Below, piece by piece: positions 43,718 to 52,706 of a stretch of DNA of 64,000 nt. The translations under genes were made by a program, and so were the position numbers. This DNA comes from Alistipes sp. (GTDB lineage: Bacteria > Bacteroidota > Bacteroidia > Bacteroidales > Rikenellaceae): NCBI GenBank assembly GCA_017403125.1, contig JAFQOR010000020.1:1-64000 (forward strand), written 5' to 3'. The notes under the pieces were generated by a model. The model ran no database searches, was not told where the DNA came from, and worked only from the letters and a program-made list of their open reading frames with translations. Every line of letters starts with the position of its first letter. Positions within the stretch are counted from its first letter, which is position 1.

Positions 43718-46066
43718 TTAGTTAATACCGATTGAGCTTCCCGTAACGGTGTTACCATTAGCGCTAATAGTCACCTTTGCGTCACTTGACTGCCAGCCAT
43801 TGCCATTGTGTACAAGGTAGTTTACGGTCTTGCCAACCAACTCGGAAGGAACGATAACGCTCCACGTATAGTTGCCCTCATAGGTCATATTGTTGCCGGG
43901 CCATGAGGTATCGAATGAAGTACCTGTGCTCCAAGCGTGAATCTTCATGGTCGTGCCCCACCACTGCTTCGAGTTATCTGTATCCAATGTAATGGTTAGC
44001 TTGATGATATTCTCTTCGAGTGTCACCGTTGCACCGCTCTTGGTAATGGTAACATTCTGGGGCTCTGAAACCTTGCTGCCCGAGATAAACTTGCAAGAGA
44101 GCGAGCTGCCGATATAATCGCCGCTAATGACATACTTGTTGTCGGTTACGAGTGCTCCCTCGGCAGGTGTAAGAGCCGTGCCATTCTCTTCGAGATAGAT
44201 GTACAATGGGCTCCAATTTGCCTTATTATTAACCGTGATGGTCACCATAAGGTCGGTATATTCCTCGACACACTCATACTTAAATGCAAGAGTCAAGGGG
44301 TTGAAATATAGGTCAAACTTACCGTTCTTCGTAGGAGCGATATTCTGGCTATTGCTGCTAACGAGCGTGTACTCAACACCTGCATCAGCCACCAAAACAG
44401 CGCCATTGCCACCGTAGCTTACTGTCCAAGCATTATCCTTAACAATCTTGAACTCGTCGTCCTTATATAGCTCAACACCCGACGCTACGTACCATCCGTC
44501 AGCCACTACCATGGGGATAGCATTTGCAGCATTCCACCCCTGGAATGAGCCGGCAATACCAAGAACGAGGTCTGTTGGCATCTCCGTACCATCGTCCGGA
44601 ACAAGAGTGCCATTCTCCGTCTGTTCATCAACAGTTGTGTAGTCGCCATCAGCCGCTACAAGGTAGAGCTTGCTATACTCTGCACCCTCGCCGCCATACT
44701 CGAAATAGACATCATAGGTGCCACTCTTTGCAACAGTCACATTTAAGCTGTTATTGCCATATACCTTCATCCACTTGTCGGCATTAAGGATGTTTAGACC
44801 CTCACCAGCACCATAGCTAATGTCCCATGTGTGCGAAGCCTTAACCTTAATCTCTGTGCCTGTCTTAAACTCGATATCCTCAACGACGAAGAGGTTAGCC
44901 GTCGCAGTCTCAGCCATCGCATTACCGTCGCCCCATTCGCAATACGAGCCGGTCAAGACCCATGACAGAGCAGGCTCCTCGGGAGCTACATAGCCATCTT
45001 CTGTGCCCCATACACCCTTGCTCCAATCCGTAATGTAGTAGTAGTTGTCGGGCTCGACGCCAATAGTCTCGTTGCCAGTCTGATTCCATACGCGGTCGGT
45101 TACGATATCGTCGTTCCAGCCAAACTCGCTATATGCGGGGTTCATGCGGCAGAAGAGCACCTCCTCCATGTCGGCAGGTACCAAGCACTCGTAGATGCTG
45201 TCTGCATTGTCGTCGGTGAGTCTAACATCGGCAAAACCACCCGTAGAGTTGAAGAAGTGTGCTACGAACCATGCGTCGTCCTGCCACCAAGCGCTGTTGG
45301 GCACAAGATATATCTTTGCCAAGTTCTGCTCTGCGGGGGTGAGGTTGCCGAGGTTGTAAACCTTGCCCGGAGCCAGATTCAAGGTTGTCTGCTTAATCTT
45401 CTCGCCGGCGATAGAGTACGAGAGAGTAGCCTCGATAGGTTGCAGATTCTGTGTCCAGAAGCCTATGAAGTTCTCGCCCTTAACGCCCGAGATTGTAACG
45501 GTCTCGAAACTATCACCATCGTAATGGAATACATAGGGTACGCCGTTGGGGGCAACGCTCTCGGCTGATACTTTCACCTCGAACGTAATATCCTCTTCGC
45601 CATTGTAGGTATAGCGCAAGAACGATGTGGCTGCCGCAAGCTTAACGGTTGTGCCGCTCGTAAAGTTCTCGACAGTGGTACTCTGAACGTCCCATGCCCT
45701 CTTGCCACTCTTCGAATCTCTGTTGCCACCCTCCAACGATGAGATATATACCTCCTTGCCAATAATATCATCTACGCCCTCATCTGTGCATACGAACTTG
45801 CCCGTTGAAGCATTGTAGATGAATGTGTAAAATTTGGTGTTATCGGTAGTAACGTCGAGTACATCGCCATCCTCCCAGATTGTCTTCCACACCTTGTCGC
45901 CATCCGAATCGTCGATATAGGCGCGGGTCAGGTCATCGTCGAACGTAGCGTAGAACGACACGCCTTCCCTTTCGGCCAACTGCTCGATTGTCTCATCTGT
46001 CTTACTACATGCTGCTACACCAACGATAACCAGCGCAGCAACCATCATTTTCCATAACTTTCTCAT
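43718..46066 (-). CDS. Starch-binding-like surface lipoprotein
   Basis: The protein has 782 residues if started at the ATG at 46066, which begins the lipoprotein signal (MRKLWKMMVAALVIVGVAAC). An in-frame ATG at 46093 would add nine residues and leave only four bases to the upstream small gene. An N-terminal all-beta region (about 20-240) precedes repeated beta domains. Several carry carbohydrate-binding-like signatures with paired Trp residues: NSAWWQDDAWFVAHFF, GIAGSFQGWNAANAIP and the C-terminal YTWSVIVP to YLVHNGNGWQSS, which looks like a CBM26-type starch module. The likely role is surface capture of starch or a similar glucan. No SusC/SusD pair or amylase is adjacent. The glycan assignment is inference. 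Confidence 0.75.
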   Translation of the reverse strand: MRKLWKMMVAALVIVGVAACSKTDETIEQLAEREGVSFYATFDDDLTRAYIDDSDGDKVWKTIWEDGDVLDVTTDNTKFYTFIYNASTGKFVCTDEGVDDIIGKEVYISSLEGGNRDSKSGKRAWDVQSTTVENFTSGTTVKLAAATSFLRYTYNGEEDITFEVKVSAESVAPNGVPYVFHYDGDSFETVTISGVKGENFIGFWTQNLQPIEATLSYSIAGEKIKQTTLNLAPGKVYNLGNLTPAEQNLAKIYLVPNSAWWQDDAWFVAHFFNSTGGFADVRLTDDNADSIYECLVPADMEEVLFCRMNPAYSEFGWNDDIVTDRVWNQTGNETIGVEPDNYYYITDWSKGVWGTEDGYVAPEEPALSWVLTGSYCEWGDGNAMAETATANLFVVEDIEFKTGTEIKVKASHTWDISYGAGEGLNILNADKWMKVYGNNSLNVTVAKSGTYDVYFEYGGEGAEYSKLYLVAADGDYTTVDEQTENGTLVPDDGTEMPTDLVLGIAGSFQGWNAANAIPMVVADGWYVASGVELYKDDEFKIVKDNAWTVSYGGNGAVLVADAGVEYTLVSSNSQNIAPTKNGKFDLYFNPLTLAFKYECVEEYTDLMVTITVNNKANWSPLYIYLEENGTALTPAEGALVTDNKYVISGDYIGSSLSCKFISGSKVSEPQNVTITKSGATVTLEENIIKLTITLDTDNSKQWWGTTMKIHAWSTGTSFDTSWPGNNMTYEGNYTWSVIVPSELVGKTVNYLVHNGNGWQSSDAKVTISANGNTVTGSSIGIN

Positions 46067-46097
46067 CTCGATTTGCTTTTTTTGGTTAAACATTGGA

Positions 46098-46253
46098 TTA
46101 CCACTCTACGTCCTCCTCGCCATAGGTAGGACCCTCAAATTCGCCTTCGCTGGCCTCGAAGCCACGCTCAACAGAAATCTCTACGACCTCCAACTCCGGA
46201 GCCTCGTAGCGGGATGCCGACATAGCATCCATAAAGTGCTTTTCTCTGTTCAT
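46098..46253 (-). CDS. 51-residue acidic small protein upstream of the lipoprotein
   Basis: A complete 52-codon frame runs from the ATG at 46253 to the TAA at 46098. The peptide is acidic with a short N-terminal part (MNREKHFMDAMSAS), a PELEVVEISVERGFEAS core and a Glu/Gly-rich end finishing in DVEW. I recall many Bacteroidales lipoprotein and surface-protein loci carrying small genes with the same outline (aromatic residue, P-E-x-E-V-V-E, then GF and an acidic tail), with no known function. There is no signal peptide. It ends 4 bases before one possible start of the lipoprotein gene and shares its promoter region, so it is probably translated from the same mRNA. Confidence 0.75.
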   Translation of the reverse strand: MNREKHFMDAMSASRYEAPELEVVEISVERGFEASEGEFEGPTYGEEDVEW

Positions 46254-46326
46254 GTTGTGTTAGGTTTTTTTATGTTGTTTACAATATCTATTCGCACATG
46301 TAGGGCGCACCTCGCCCAAACTCATA

Positions 46327-46334
46327 CAAAGTTA
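46327..46334 (-). promoter_or_regulatory. Promoter -7 box of the small gene / lipoprotein unit
   Basis: TAACTTTG on the minus strand, about 75 bases before the 51-codon gene. Confidence 0.5.
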
Positions 46335-46463
46335 CAAAAAAAAGTTGTAGGATATTCCCTTTATGCTTAAAAAAAGTGTCGAACGGAAGAAAAGTGGCGA
46401 TGAGTGGTCGAAATCGCGCTCCAAACGAGCTGCGAACCGCATTTGATGCCTCGTTGAGGGCTC

Positions 46464-46494
46464 TTGTATGGTAACGAAAATTGTGCTATCTTTG
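46464..46494 (+). promoter_or_regulatory. Promoter of the tyrosine phosphatase gene
   Basis: TTG (46464-46466), 20 bases, then TATCTTTG (46487-46494). This rules out the in-frame ATG at 46468 as the start. Confidence 0.65.
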
Positions 46495-46515
46495 TCGAAA
46501 ATCAATAGCTATGTT

Positions 46516-46995
46516 ATGAAGCAACGCATATTATTCGTATGCCTCGGAAACATTTGTCGCTCGCCTGCGGCCGAGGCTGTGTTGAACGACACTCTGCGTC
46601 GCAGAGGTATTGAGCGGGATATTGTGGTGGACTCTGCCGGAACCTACGGAGGGCATGCCGGCGAGAGGGCAGATAGTCGCATGCGTCAGGCGGCTGCGTT
46701 GCGCGGTATCGACATACCGCATCGCTCGCGTCAGGTGCGCGAGGAGGACTTCGAGCGCTTTGATGCCATAATAGCCATGGACGACAACAACTACGAGGCG
46801 CTGTTTCGTCTGTCGCCGTCGCGCGAGGCGTCGCAGAGGATATACCGTTTTCGTGAGTTTATGCGTCGCCACCCCGAATGGAGCTACGTCCCCGACCCCT
46901 ACTACGAGGGTCGAGAGGGTTTCGAGCTTGTTCTCGATATGTTGGAGGATGGTTGTGAGGCTATTGCCGACCGTGCCGCCGAGGGCGGATTTTAG
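46516..46995 (+). CDS. Low-molecular-weight protein tyrosine phosphatase
   Basis: The 159-residue protein has the P loop CLGNICRS near the N-terminus (Cys9 nucleophile, Arg15). DPYY near the C-terminus supplies the general acid Asp. It dephosphorylates phosphotyrosine or small phosphate esters. In other bacteria such enzymes often pair with a capsule tyrosine kinase, but none is near here. The family also includes arsenate reductases; the DPYY context and absence of extra cysteines favour phosphatase. Start 46516 follows the promoter. Confidence 0.93.
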   Translation: MKQRILFVCLGNICRSPAAEAVLNDTLRRRGIERDIVVDSAGTYGGHAGERADSRMRQAAALRGIDIPHRSRQVREEDFERFDAIIAMDDNNYEALFRLSPSREASQRIYRFREFMRRHPEWSYVPDPYYEGREGFELVLDMLEDGCEAIADRAAEGGF

Positions 46996-47082
46996 TGAGA
47001 GGTGGCTGCTCTTTCGAGAGGGTCGTGGATGCCTCTTTGTGAGGGTGGTGGTTGCTCTTTGGAAAGGCGGGATTAGGGAAGT

Positions 47083-47160
47083 TAGGGAGTTTAAGGAGTT
47101 TAGGGATGACTTTTAAGGTTGTCGCTTTCCTTAAACTCCCTAAACTCCTTAAACTCCCTA
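47083..47160. terminator. 24-base perfect hairpin between convergent genes, TTTAGGGAG family
   Basis: 47083-47106 pairs perfectly with 47137-47160. The 30-base loop starts with TGACTTTTAAGGTTGTCGC, nearly identical to the loop of the hairpin at 37159-37219. Confidence 0.85.
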
Positions 47161-47215
47161 CTCTTTCGCTACTCTCTCGCTACTCTTTCTCTCCCCTTTC
47201 TATCTCACCCCCTCC
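47158..47215. repeat. Dispersed CTACTCT-type repeat module, plus orientation
   Basis: TTTCGCTACTCTCTCGCTACTCTTTCTC-like pyrimidine-rich units, directly next to the hairpin. It is related to the modules at 2.25, 33.88 and 37.1 kb. Confidence 0.55.
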
Positions 47216-47224
47216 TCTTGTGGG

Positions 47225-48391
47225 TTAGTTGGGTGTGGTGAAGTAGGCGAGTGTAGGTTCGGTGCAGATGGCGGGTATTGCACCGTCGTCGGAGCGTACA
47301 CCGAAGATGATTGCCATGTAGCGTGTTCCGCTGTTCAGATTCTCGACCGTAAGATTCTGGCTGCCTGTGTAGCAGTAGGTGCGCAGGAAGCTCTCGGCTG
47401 TTGTGCCCTTGCGCATAGCGCCGCTGGCGAGGGCGTGGAAGCTGTCGGACATGCGCTTAAAGTGGTTTGTGGTGAGCTCGTTGCCCTGCTCGATATACAC
47501 CAGCGAGTTCTCCGGAGCAATCTGAATGTAGTAGTAGCTGTTCCAATTTGAGGGCGTAATCTCCATACGCACGCTCTCTGTCATAGGCTCCAACTTCGTA
47601 ACGAAGCTTGCCTTTTGAAGTGTGGGCATGGGTATATCGACAACCTCGTGGTGTATGGGTGTAGTCACGGTGTAGTTGTCGTCGTCGCCAATCTCGACAC
47701 CATAGCAGTATGCCACATATTGGCTCAAAGGAGCCATGCCCGAGTAGGTGCGTGCCGTGGCGCCCAATCCTGCCAACTTGTTGTGCCACAATAGCTCTTC
47801 GAGAGTCATATCGTTGTTCTTGGCAATCTCCTGGAAGTTATCCATCTCCTTTGCGATGAAGGTCGCGCCATCCTTTATGCCCGACATGCGGAAGTACTCG
47901 GTCGATATGGTGCTTATAACGTACAACATCTCCTCGTCCTTGGGCGTAACGCTCATTGTGAAGCCGTTATAGCGCAGGTTCGATATCTCAATCGCGAAGT
48001 TATCAAGCGCCTTGCCCTGCTGTGTGAGGGTGATGTAGAGGCTCTCTTTGGCACCTTCGTACGTTAGGCGTAGCGAGGTGTTACGCGCCTCGTAGAGTTC
48101 GTTAGCCGCGATTGAGAGCTCGATGCTTGTCTCTGTCACGCTCTCTACCTCTACCCACTCTGCCTCGCTCTGGACTTGGAGTGTGGTGCCCTCGGTGGCG
48201 TTGATGATGGTGTAGTTGATGCTCAACGCTCCGCCCTCGGAGGCTATGCTATACTCCGTGGGTGTGACAACAATCTCCGAAGAGTTGGTTACCGGAGGTG
48301 TTGCAGGATCGTCGTTGTCGCTGCCGCACGATACAATAAATAGTGACGTGAGGAGTGCTAAACTCGTGGCAAACAGGTTAAATCTTTTCAT
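47225..48391 (-). CDS. BACON-domain lipoprotein
   Basis: The protein has 388 residues. The signal MKRFNLFATSLALLTSLFIVSC has a lipobox and is followed by GSDNDD, an acidic stretch like a surface-export signal. One BACON-type domain spans about 36-125 (ALSINYTIINATEG to LYITLTQQG). The remainder is an unrecognised domain with strands such as YYYIQIAPENSLVYI. BACON domains are thought to bind mucin or glycans, or to act as spacers. The ATG at 48391 was chosen since it begins the signal. No promoter was seen in the 111 bases after tkt, so it may be transcribed with tkt. Confidence 0.82.
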   Translation of the reverse strand: MKRFNLFATSLALLTSLFIVSCGSDNDDPATPPVTNSSEIVVTPTEYSIASEGGALSINYTIINATEGTTLQVQSEAEWVEVESVTETSIELSIAANELYEARNTSLRLTYEGAKESLYITLTQQGKALDNFAIEISNLRYNGFTMSVTPKDEEMLYVISTISTEYFRMSGIKDGATFIAKEMDNFQEIAKNNDMTLEELLWHNKLAGLGATARTYSGMAPLSQYVAYCYGVEIGDDDNYTVTTPIHHEVVDIPMPTLQKASFVTKLEPMTESVRMEITPSNWNSYYYIQIAPENSLVYIEQGNELTTNHFKRMSDSFHALASGAMRKGTTAESFLRTYCYTGSQNLTVENLNSGTRYMAIIFGVRSDDGAIPAICTEPTLAYFTTPN

Positions 48392-48439
48392 ATACTTAAA
48401 TCGATAGGTCGTGTGTAATAATCTCTCTTCCCCCTCTAA

Positions 48440-48489
48440 CTTTAAGCGTGGAGCATCGGTTGCTGTGACCAATGCCCCACACGTTAAAG
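48440..48489 (-). other. Long GC-rich hairpin without T tract between tkt and the BACON gene
   Basis: About 21 base pairs with one bulge (arms about 48440-48460 and 48468-48489). It lies just after the tkt stop. The lack of a T tract suggests an RNA-processing or stability element rather than a terminator. Confidence 0.6.
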
Positions 48490-48502
48490 GGCTCTATACA
48501 TG

Positions 48503-50527
48503 CTATTTGAGCATTGCCTTTACCTCCTCGGCGACGCACTTGCCGTTGTAGCCGAACTTCTCGTCGAGAACCTTGAACGGAGCCGAGTATCCGAAGTGGT
48601 CGAAGCCATGGATGAAGCCCTCGTCACCAACCAAGCCACGCAGGTTCACCGAAAGACCCGAGGTCATGCCATAGCGTGGCAGTGTGCCCAAGACCTCTGC
48701 CTGATACTCCTTTGGCTGGTCGCGGAACAAGCCCTCGCTCGGTATCGATACCACGCGCGTTGCAATACCCTCCGAGGCGAGTAGCTCGGCACCCTCGACG
48801 AGTGTCGATACCTCCGAGCCTGTGGCGATGAGTGTCACCTTGGCGTTGGGAGCCTCCATGACGACATAGCCACCACGCTCTGCCTTCATAGCCTCGACGC
48901 GGCGTGATGCTCCGTTGATTGCGGGCAACGACTTGATATTCTGACGCGAGAGGATGAGTGCTACGGGGCGCTTCTCCTCCAATGCCATCTTCCATGCTGC
49001 CACGGTCTCCTCGGCATCCGCAGGGCGCAATACGAGCATCGAGCGCTCACCCTGATGGTTGTGCAGATGCTCCATGAGGCGAATCTGTGCCTCGTGCTCA
49101 ACGGGCTCGTGTGTAGGACCATCCTCACCCACGCGGAACGAGTCGTGTGTCCAGATATATACCACGTGCTGGTGCATAAGTGCCGAGAGACGTACCGCAG
49201 GCTTCATGTAGTCCGAGAACACGAAGAAGGTGCCACATGCGGGGATGATGCCGCCATGCAGTGCCATACCGTTCATGACGCAAGCCATCGTAAGCTCGGC
49301 AACACCTGCCTGGAAGAAGTTGCCCGTGAAGTCACCCTTGGTAAACGCCTTGGTCTTCTTCAAGAAGCCGTCGGTCTTATCCGAGTTCGAGAGGTCGGCA
49401 GACGACACCACCATATTCTCTACGTTCTCGGCGAAGAAACCGAGCATCTGTGCCGATGCGGCGCGTGTAGCCTGGTCGGGCTTGATATCGATTTTCGAGT
49501 AGTCAATCTCGGGGAGCTTGCCAGAGTAGAAGTTGTCCATCTTCTCTGCCAACGCAGGATTTGCCTTGCGCCACGCCTCCTCGGTCTGCTTCATCTGTGC
49601 TGCCCATGCCGTAAGCTCCTCGCGACGTGCGGCATAGACCTCCTTCGACTCCTCGAATATGGCGAAGGGCTCGTCGGGGTTGCCGCCGAGGTTCTTAATC
49701 GTGGCTGCGATGTCGGCGCCGGCAGCCGTAAGGGGCTGACCGTGTGTCGATACCTGATTCTCGAAGCTCGAGCCATCAGCCTTGCGGGCACCATAACCCA
49801 TCGTGGTCTTGCCGATGATAAGCGTAGGACGCTCGGTCTCGGCATTGGCGGCCTTCAACGCTGCGCGTATCTGGTCGATAGATTGTCCGTTTACGGTGAT
49901 GACGTTCCAGTTCCAAGCCTTATACTTCATCTCGATATCCTCGGTGTCCACCTCGTCGCACTTTGTCGAGAGCTGGATGTTGTTCGAGTCGTAGTACATG
50001 ATAAGGTTCGAAAGGCCGAGGTGTCCGGCAATGCGGCCCACGCCCTGCGAAATCTCCTCCTGCACAGCGCCATCCGAGATGAAGGCGTAGGTCTTGTGTG
50101 CCATCCACTCGCCAAAGCGTGCTACCATGAAGCGCTCGGCAATAGCGGCGCCAAGAGCCATGGCATGACCCTGACCCAGCGGTCCCGAAGTATTCTCAAC
50201 GCCACGCAACACATCCACCTCGGGGTGTCCGGGGGTCACGCTCTCCCACTGACGCAACGACTGCAAGTCCTCGGTAGTGTAGTTGCCTGCCAACGACAGC
50301 ACGGCATAGAGCATAGGTGACATGTGTCCGGGGTCGAGGAAGAGGCGGTCGCGGTGGGGATACGCCATGTTGGCGGGGTCGTAGCGCAAGAACTCGGCAT
50401 AGAGCACGTTGATGAAGTCTGCACCTCCCATAGCGCCACCGGGGTGTCCCGACTTTGCCTTCTCGACCATCGAGGCAGCCAAGATACGGATGTTGTCGGC
50501 TGCACGTTGAAGTTTGTTGTTCTCCAT
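48503..50527 (-). CDS. tkt: Transketolase
   Basis: It transfers two-carbon units in the non-oxidative pentose phosphate pathway using thiamine diphosphate. The 674-residue length matches. GHPGGAMGGADFINVLY and SDGAVQEEISQG (ThDP/metal motif) lie in the N-terminal half. THDSFRVGEDGPTHEPVEH lies in the pyrimidine domain. It follows pepO by 72 bases with no clear promoter between, so a pgk-pepO-tkt transcript is possible. Confidence 0.97.
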   Translation of the reverse strand: MENNKLQRAADNIRILAASMVEKAKSGHPGGAMGGADFINVLYAEFLRYDPANMAYPHRDRLFLDPGHMSPMLYAVLSLAGNYTTEDLQSLRQWESVTPGHPEVDVLRGVENTSGPLGQGHAMALGAAIAERFMVARFGEWMAHKTYAFISDGAVQEEISQGVGRIAGHLGLSNLIMYYDSNNIQLSTKCDEVDTEDIEMKYKAWNWNVITVNGQSIDQIRAALKAANAETERPTLIIGKTTMGYGARKADGSSFENQVSTHGQPLTAAGADIAATIKNLGGNPDEPFAIFEESKEVYAARREELTAWAAQMKQTEEAWRKANPALAEKMDNFYSGKLPEIDYSKIDIKPDQATRAASAQMLGFFAENVENMVVSSADLSNSDKTDGFLKKTKAFTKGDFTGNFFQAGVAELTMACVMNGMALHGGIIPACGTFFVFSDYMKPAVRLSALMHQHVVYIWTHDSFRVGEDGPTHEPVEHEAQIRLMEHLHNHQGERSMLVLRPADAEETVAAWKMALEEKRPVALILSRQNIKSLPAINGASRRVEAMKAERGGYVVMEAPNAKVTLIATGSEVSTLVEGAELLASEGIATRVVSIPSEGLFRDQPKEYQAEVLGTLPRYGMTSGLSVNLRGLVGDEGFIHGFDHFGYSAPFKVLDEKFGYNGKCVAEEVKAMLK

Positions 50528-50599
50528 AGCTAATTTAAGGAATTTATTTTTTGTAGGTTGTTACGTCCAATATTATTTTTAGGTGCGTTAGGCTGCCTA

Positions 50600-52630
50600 T
50601 TACCATATTACTACGCGCTCGGCGGGAGCCATATACATTGCGTCACCCTCGGCGATGCCAAAGGCGTCGTACCATGTCTGGATGTTGCGCAGTGTGGCGT
50701 TCACGCGGTTGATGCCCAAAGAGTGAACATCGACCTTGGTGAGGCGCTCCTTCTCCTGGTCGGTGATGTTCTGTGCCCAGAGCGTAGCATAGCCTATATA
50801 GAAGCGCTGCTCGCCCGTGAAGCCGTCGATGTCGGCGGGGCGTCCCTCGGCCCATGCGTAGTCCCTAAGACCTGTGAAGGCGAGGCGCAAGCCTCCCTGA
50901 TCGGCGATATTCTCGCCCAACGAGAACTTGCCATCGGCGTTCAAGCCCGGAAGCACCTCGATGGCGTTGAACTGATCTACCAAGACCTGTGTCTTTGCCT
51001 CGAAGGCTGCACGGTCCTCTGCCGACCACCAGTCGTTCATGTTGCCATACTTGTCGAACTGCGAGCCCTGGTCGTCGAAACCGTGGGTCATCTCGTGTGC
51101 TATGACCACGCCAATAGCGCCATAGTTCACAGCGTCGTCGGCTGCGGGGTTGTAGAACGGAGGTTGAAGTATTGCTGCGGGGAAGCAAATCTCGTTGGTC
51201 GTAGGCATGTAGTAGGCGTTTACCATCTGCGGAGGCATCATCCACTTCTCGCGATCAACGGGCTTGCCTACCTCCGACATAGAGTCGGCAGTGTACCAGC
51301 GGTTAGCCTCCAACACATTCTCCCAATAGCTCTTCGCGGGGTCCACGACGAGTGTCGAGTAGTCCTTCCACTTGTTCGGATAGCCAATCTTCACGGTGAA
51401 GGCTGCGAGCTTCTCCTGTGCCTTAACCTTCGTTTCGTCGCTCATCCAATCCAGAGCCTCGATATGCTTCGAGAATGCCTGCTGGATGTTGCGTACCATC
51501 TGCTCCACGCGAACCTTCTCGCTCTCGGGGAAGTACTTGGCGACATAGATTTGACCTACGGCCTCCGATAGAATTGAGTTGGGAACACCCATAGCGCGCT
51601 TCCAGCGGGGACGTATCTCCTGTGTGCCCGACATGGTCTTGCCAAAGAACTCGAACGAGGCAACGGCAAACTCCTCGCTCAAATACGACGATGCAGCGTT
51701 GATGTAGTGTGCCATAACGTAGCTGCGGAGCTCGTCCATAGAGGCTGTTGCCATGACGTCGAGAGTGTTCTTAAACGACGAGGGCTGGCTCACAACAATC
51801 TTCTCAACCTTCTCGACGCCAAGCTCGGCGAAGTAGGCATCCCAATCCACGCCCTGATACTCGTTCTTGAAGTCGGTGTAGGCGTAGGGGTTGTAGCCAC
51901 GTACAATATCGCGGCACTCGACATTTGTCCAGTGCTTTGTTGCGATGCGGTCCTCGACAGCCAAGACCTCCTCGACCATCTTCTCGATGTTGCCCTTGAC
52001 GCCGGCAAGCTCGAACATCTTGGCGAGGTAGTCGCTATATGCGCTCTTGATTGAGGCGTTTTTCTCGTCGGTGTAGTAGTCGCGGTTGCCCATGCCAAGA
52101 CCTCCCTGCTCCATGTAGAGGATTGTCATGTTGCTATCGGCGAGGTCGGCAGCGGGGTAAGCGGCAAAGAAGATGCCTATGCCGTCGGTGTGGAGCTTTG
52201 CAAGCTCGGCGATGAGAGCCTCGCGGCTCTTGAACTTCGATATCTCCTTCAACGCCTGCTTGATAGGCTTTGCGCCCTCCTTGTTCAGACGCTCCTCGTC
52301 CAAGCCCATCTTGTAGAGGTCCGAAATCTTCTGCTCGATGCTGCCCATCTCGGCATTGCTCTCTGCCATTGCCGAGAAGAGCTCGTTGATGCGTATCTCG
52401 TTGTTCTCGCGCAGCACGTCAAAAGAGCCGTAGCGCGAAAATTCGGGCTTCAAGGGGTTGTTTTTCTGCCAACCACCTGTTGCCCACTGGTAGAAGTTGT
52501 CTTTGAGGTTTACACTCTCGTCGAAGTTGCGTGTGTCGATGGCGGGCACGCTCTTCTCACCCTCGTTGGGTGTTGTCGCAAAAGCTGTCATTGTAAGTGC
52601 TGTTGCAAAAATAAATGCTAATTTCTTCAT
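50600..52630 (-). CDS. pepO: M13-family (neprilysin/PepO-like) metallopeptidase
   Basis: The 676-residue protein has a signal peptide (MKKLAFIFATALTMTAFA), so it works in the periplasm or outside. The zinc motif HEMTH is at about 512-516 and the third ligand is in ENIADQGG. The N-terminal half carries the M13_N helical domain. It cleaves oligopeptides. It lies between pgk and tkt on the same strand, with 76- and 72-base gaps. Confidence 0.95.
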   Translation of the reverse strand: MKKLAFIFATALTMTAFATTPNEGEKSVPAIDTRNFDESVNLKDNFYQWATGGWQKNNPLKPEFSRYGSFDVLRENNEIRINELFSAMAESNAEMGSIEQKISDLYKMGLDEERLNKEGAKPIKQALKEISKFKSREALIAELAKLHTDGIGIFFAAYPAADLADSNMTILYMEQGGLGMGNRDYYTDEKNASIKSAYSDYLAKMFELAGVKGNIEKMVEEVLAVEDRIATKHWTNVECRDIVRGYNPYAYTDFKNEYQGVDWDAYFAELGVEKVEKIVVSQPSSFKNTLDVMATASMDELRSYVMAHYINAASSYLSEEFAVASFEFFGKTMSGTQEIRPRWKRAMGVPNSILSEAVGQIYVAKYFPESEKVRVEQMVRNIQQAFSKHIEALDWMSDETKVKAQEKLAAFTVKIGYPNKWKDYSTLVVDPAKSYWENVLEANRWYTADSMSEVGKPVDREKWMMPPQMVNAYYMPTTNEICFPAAILQPPFYNPAADDAVNYGAIGVVIAHEMTHGFDDQGSQFDKYGNMNDWWSAEDRAAFEAKTQVLVDQFNAIEVLPGLNADGKFSLGENIADQGGLRLAFTGLRDYAWAEGRPADIDGFTGEQRFYIGYATLWAQNITDQEKERLTKVDVHSLGINRVNATLRNIQTWYDAFGIAEGDAMYMAPAERVVIW

Positions 52631-52706
52631 ATCGGTTGCTTTACTTTTTTGTTCCTTCGTTGGTCTCTATGCCATTTGTCCGGGACATATAGCGTGGTGC
52701 ATGGTG

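Noticed and set aside
49055-50320. A 421-codon open frame on the plus strand
   Set aside because: It is a shadow of tkt; no start context and no recognisable protein pattern.
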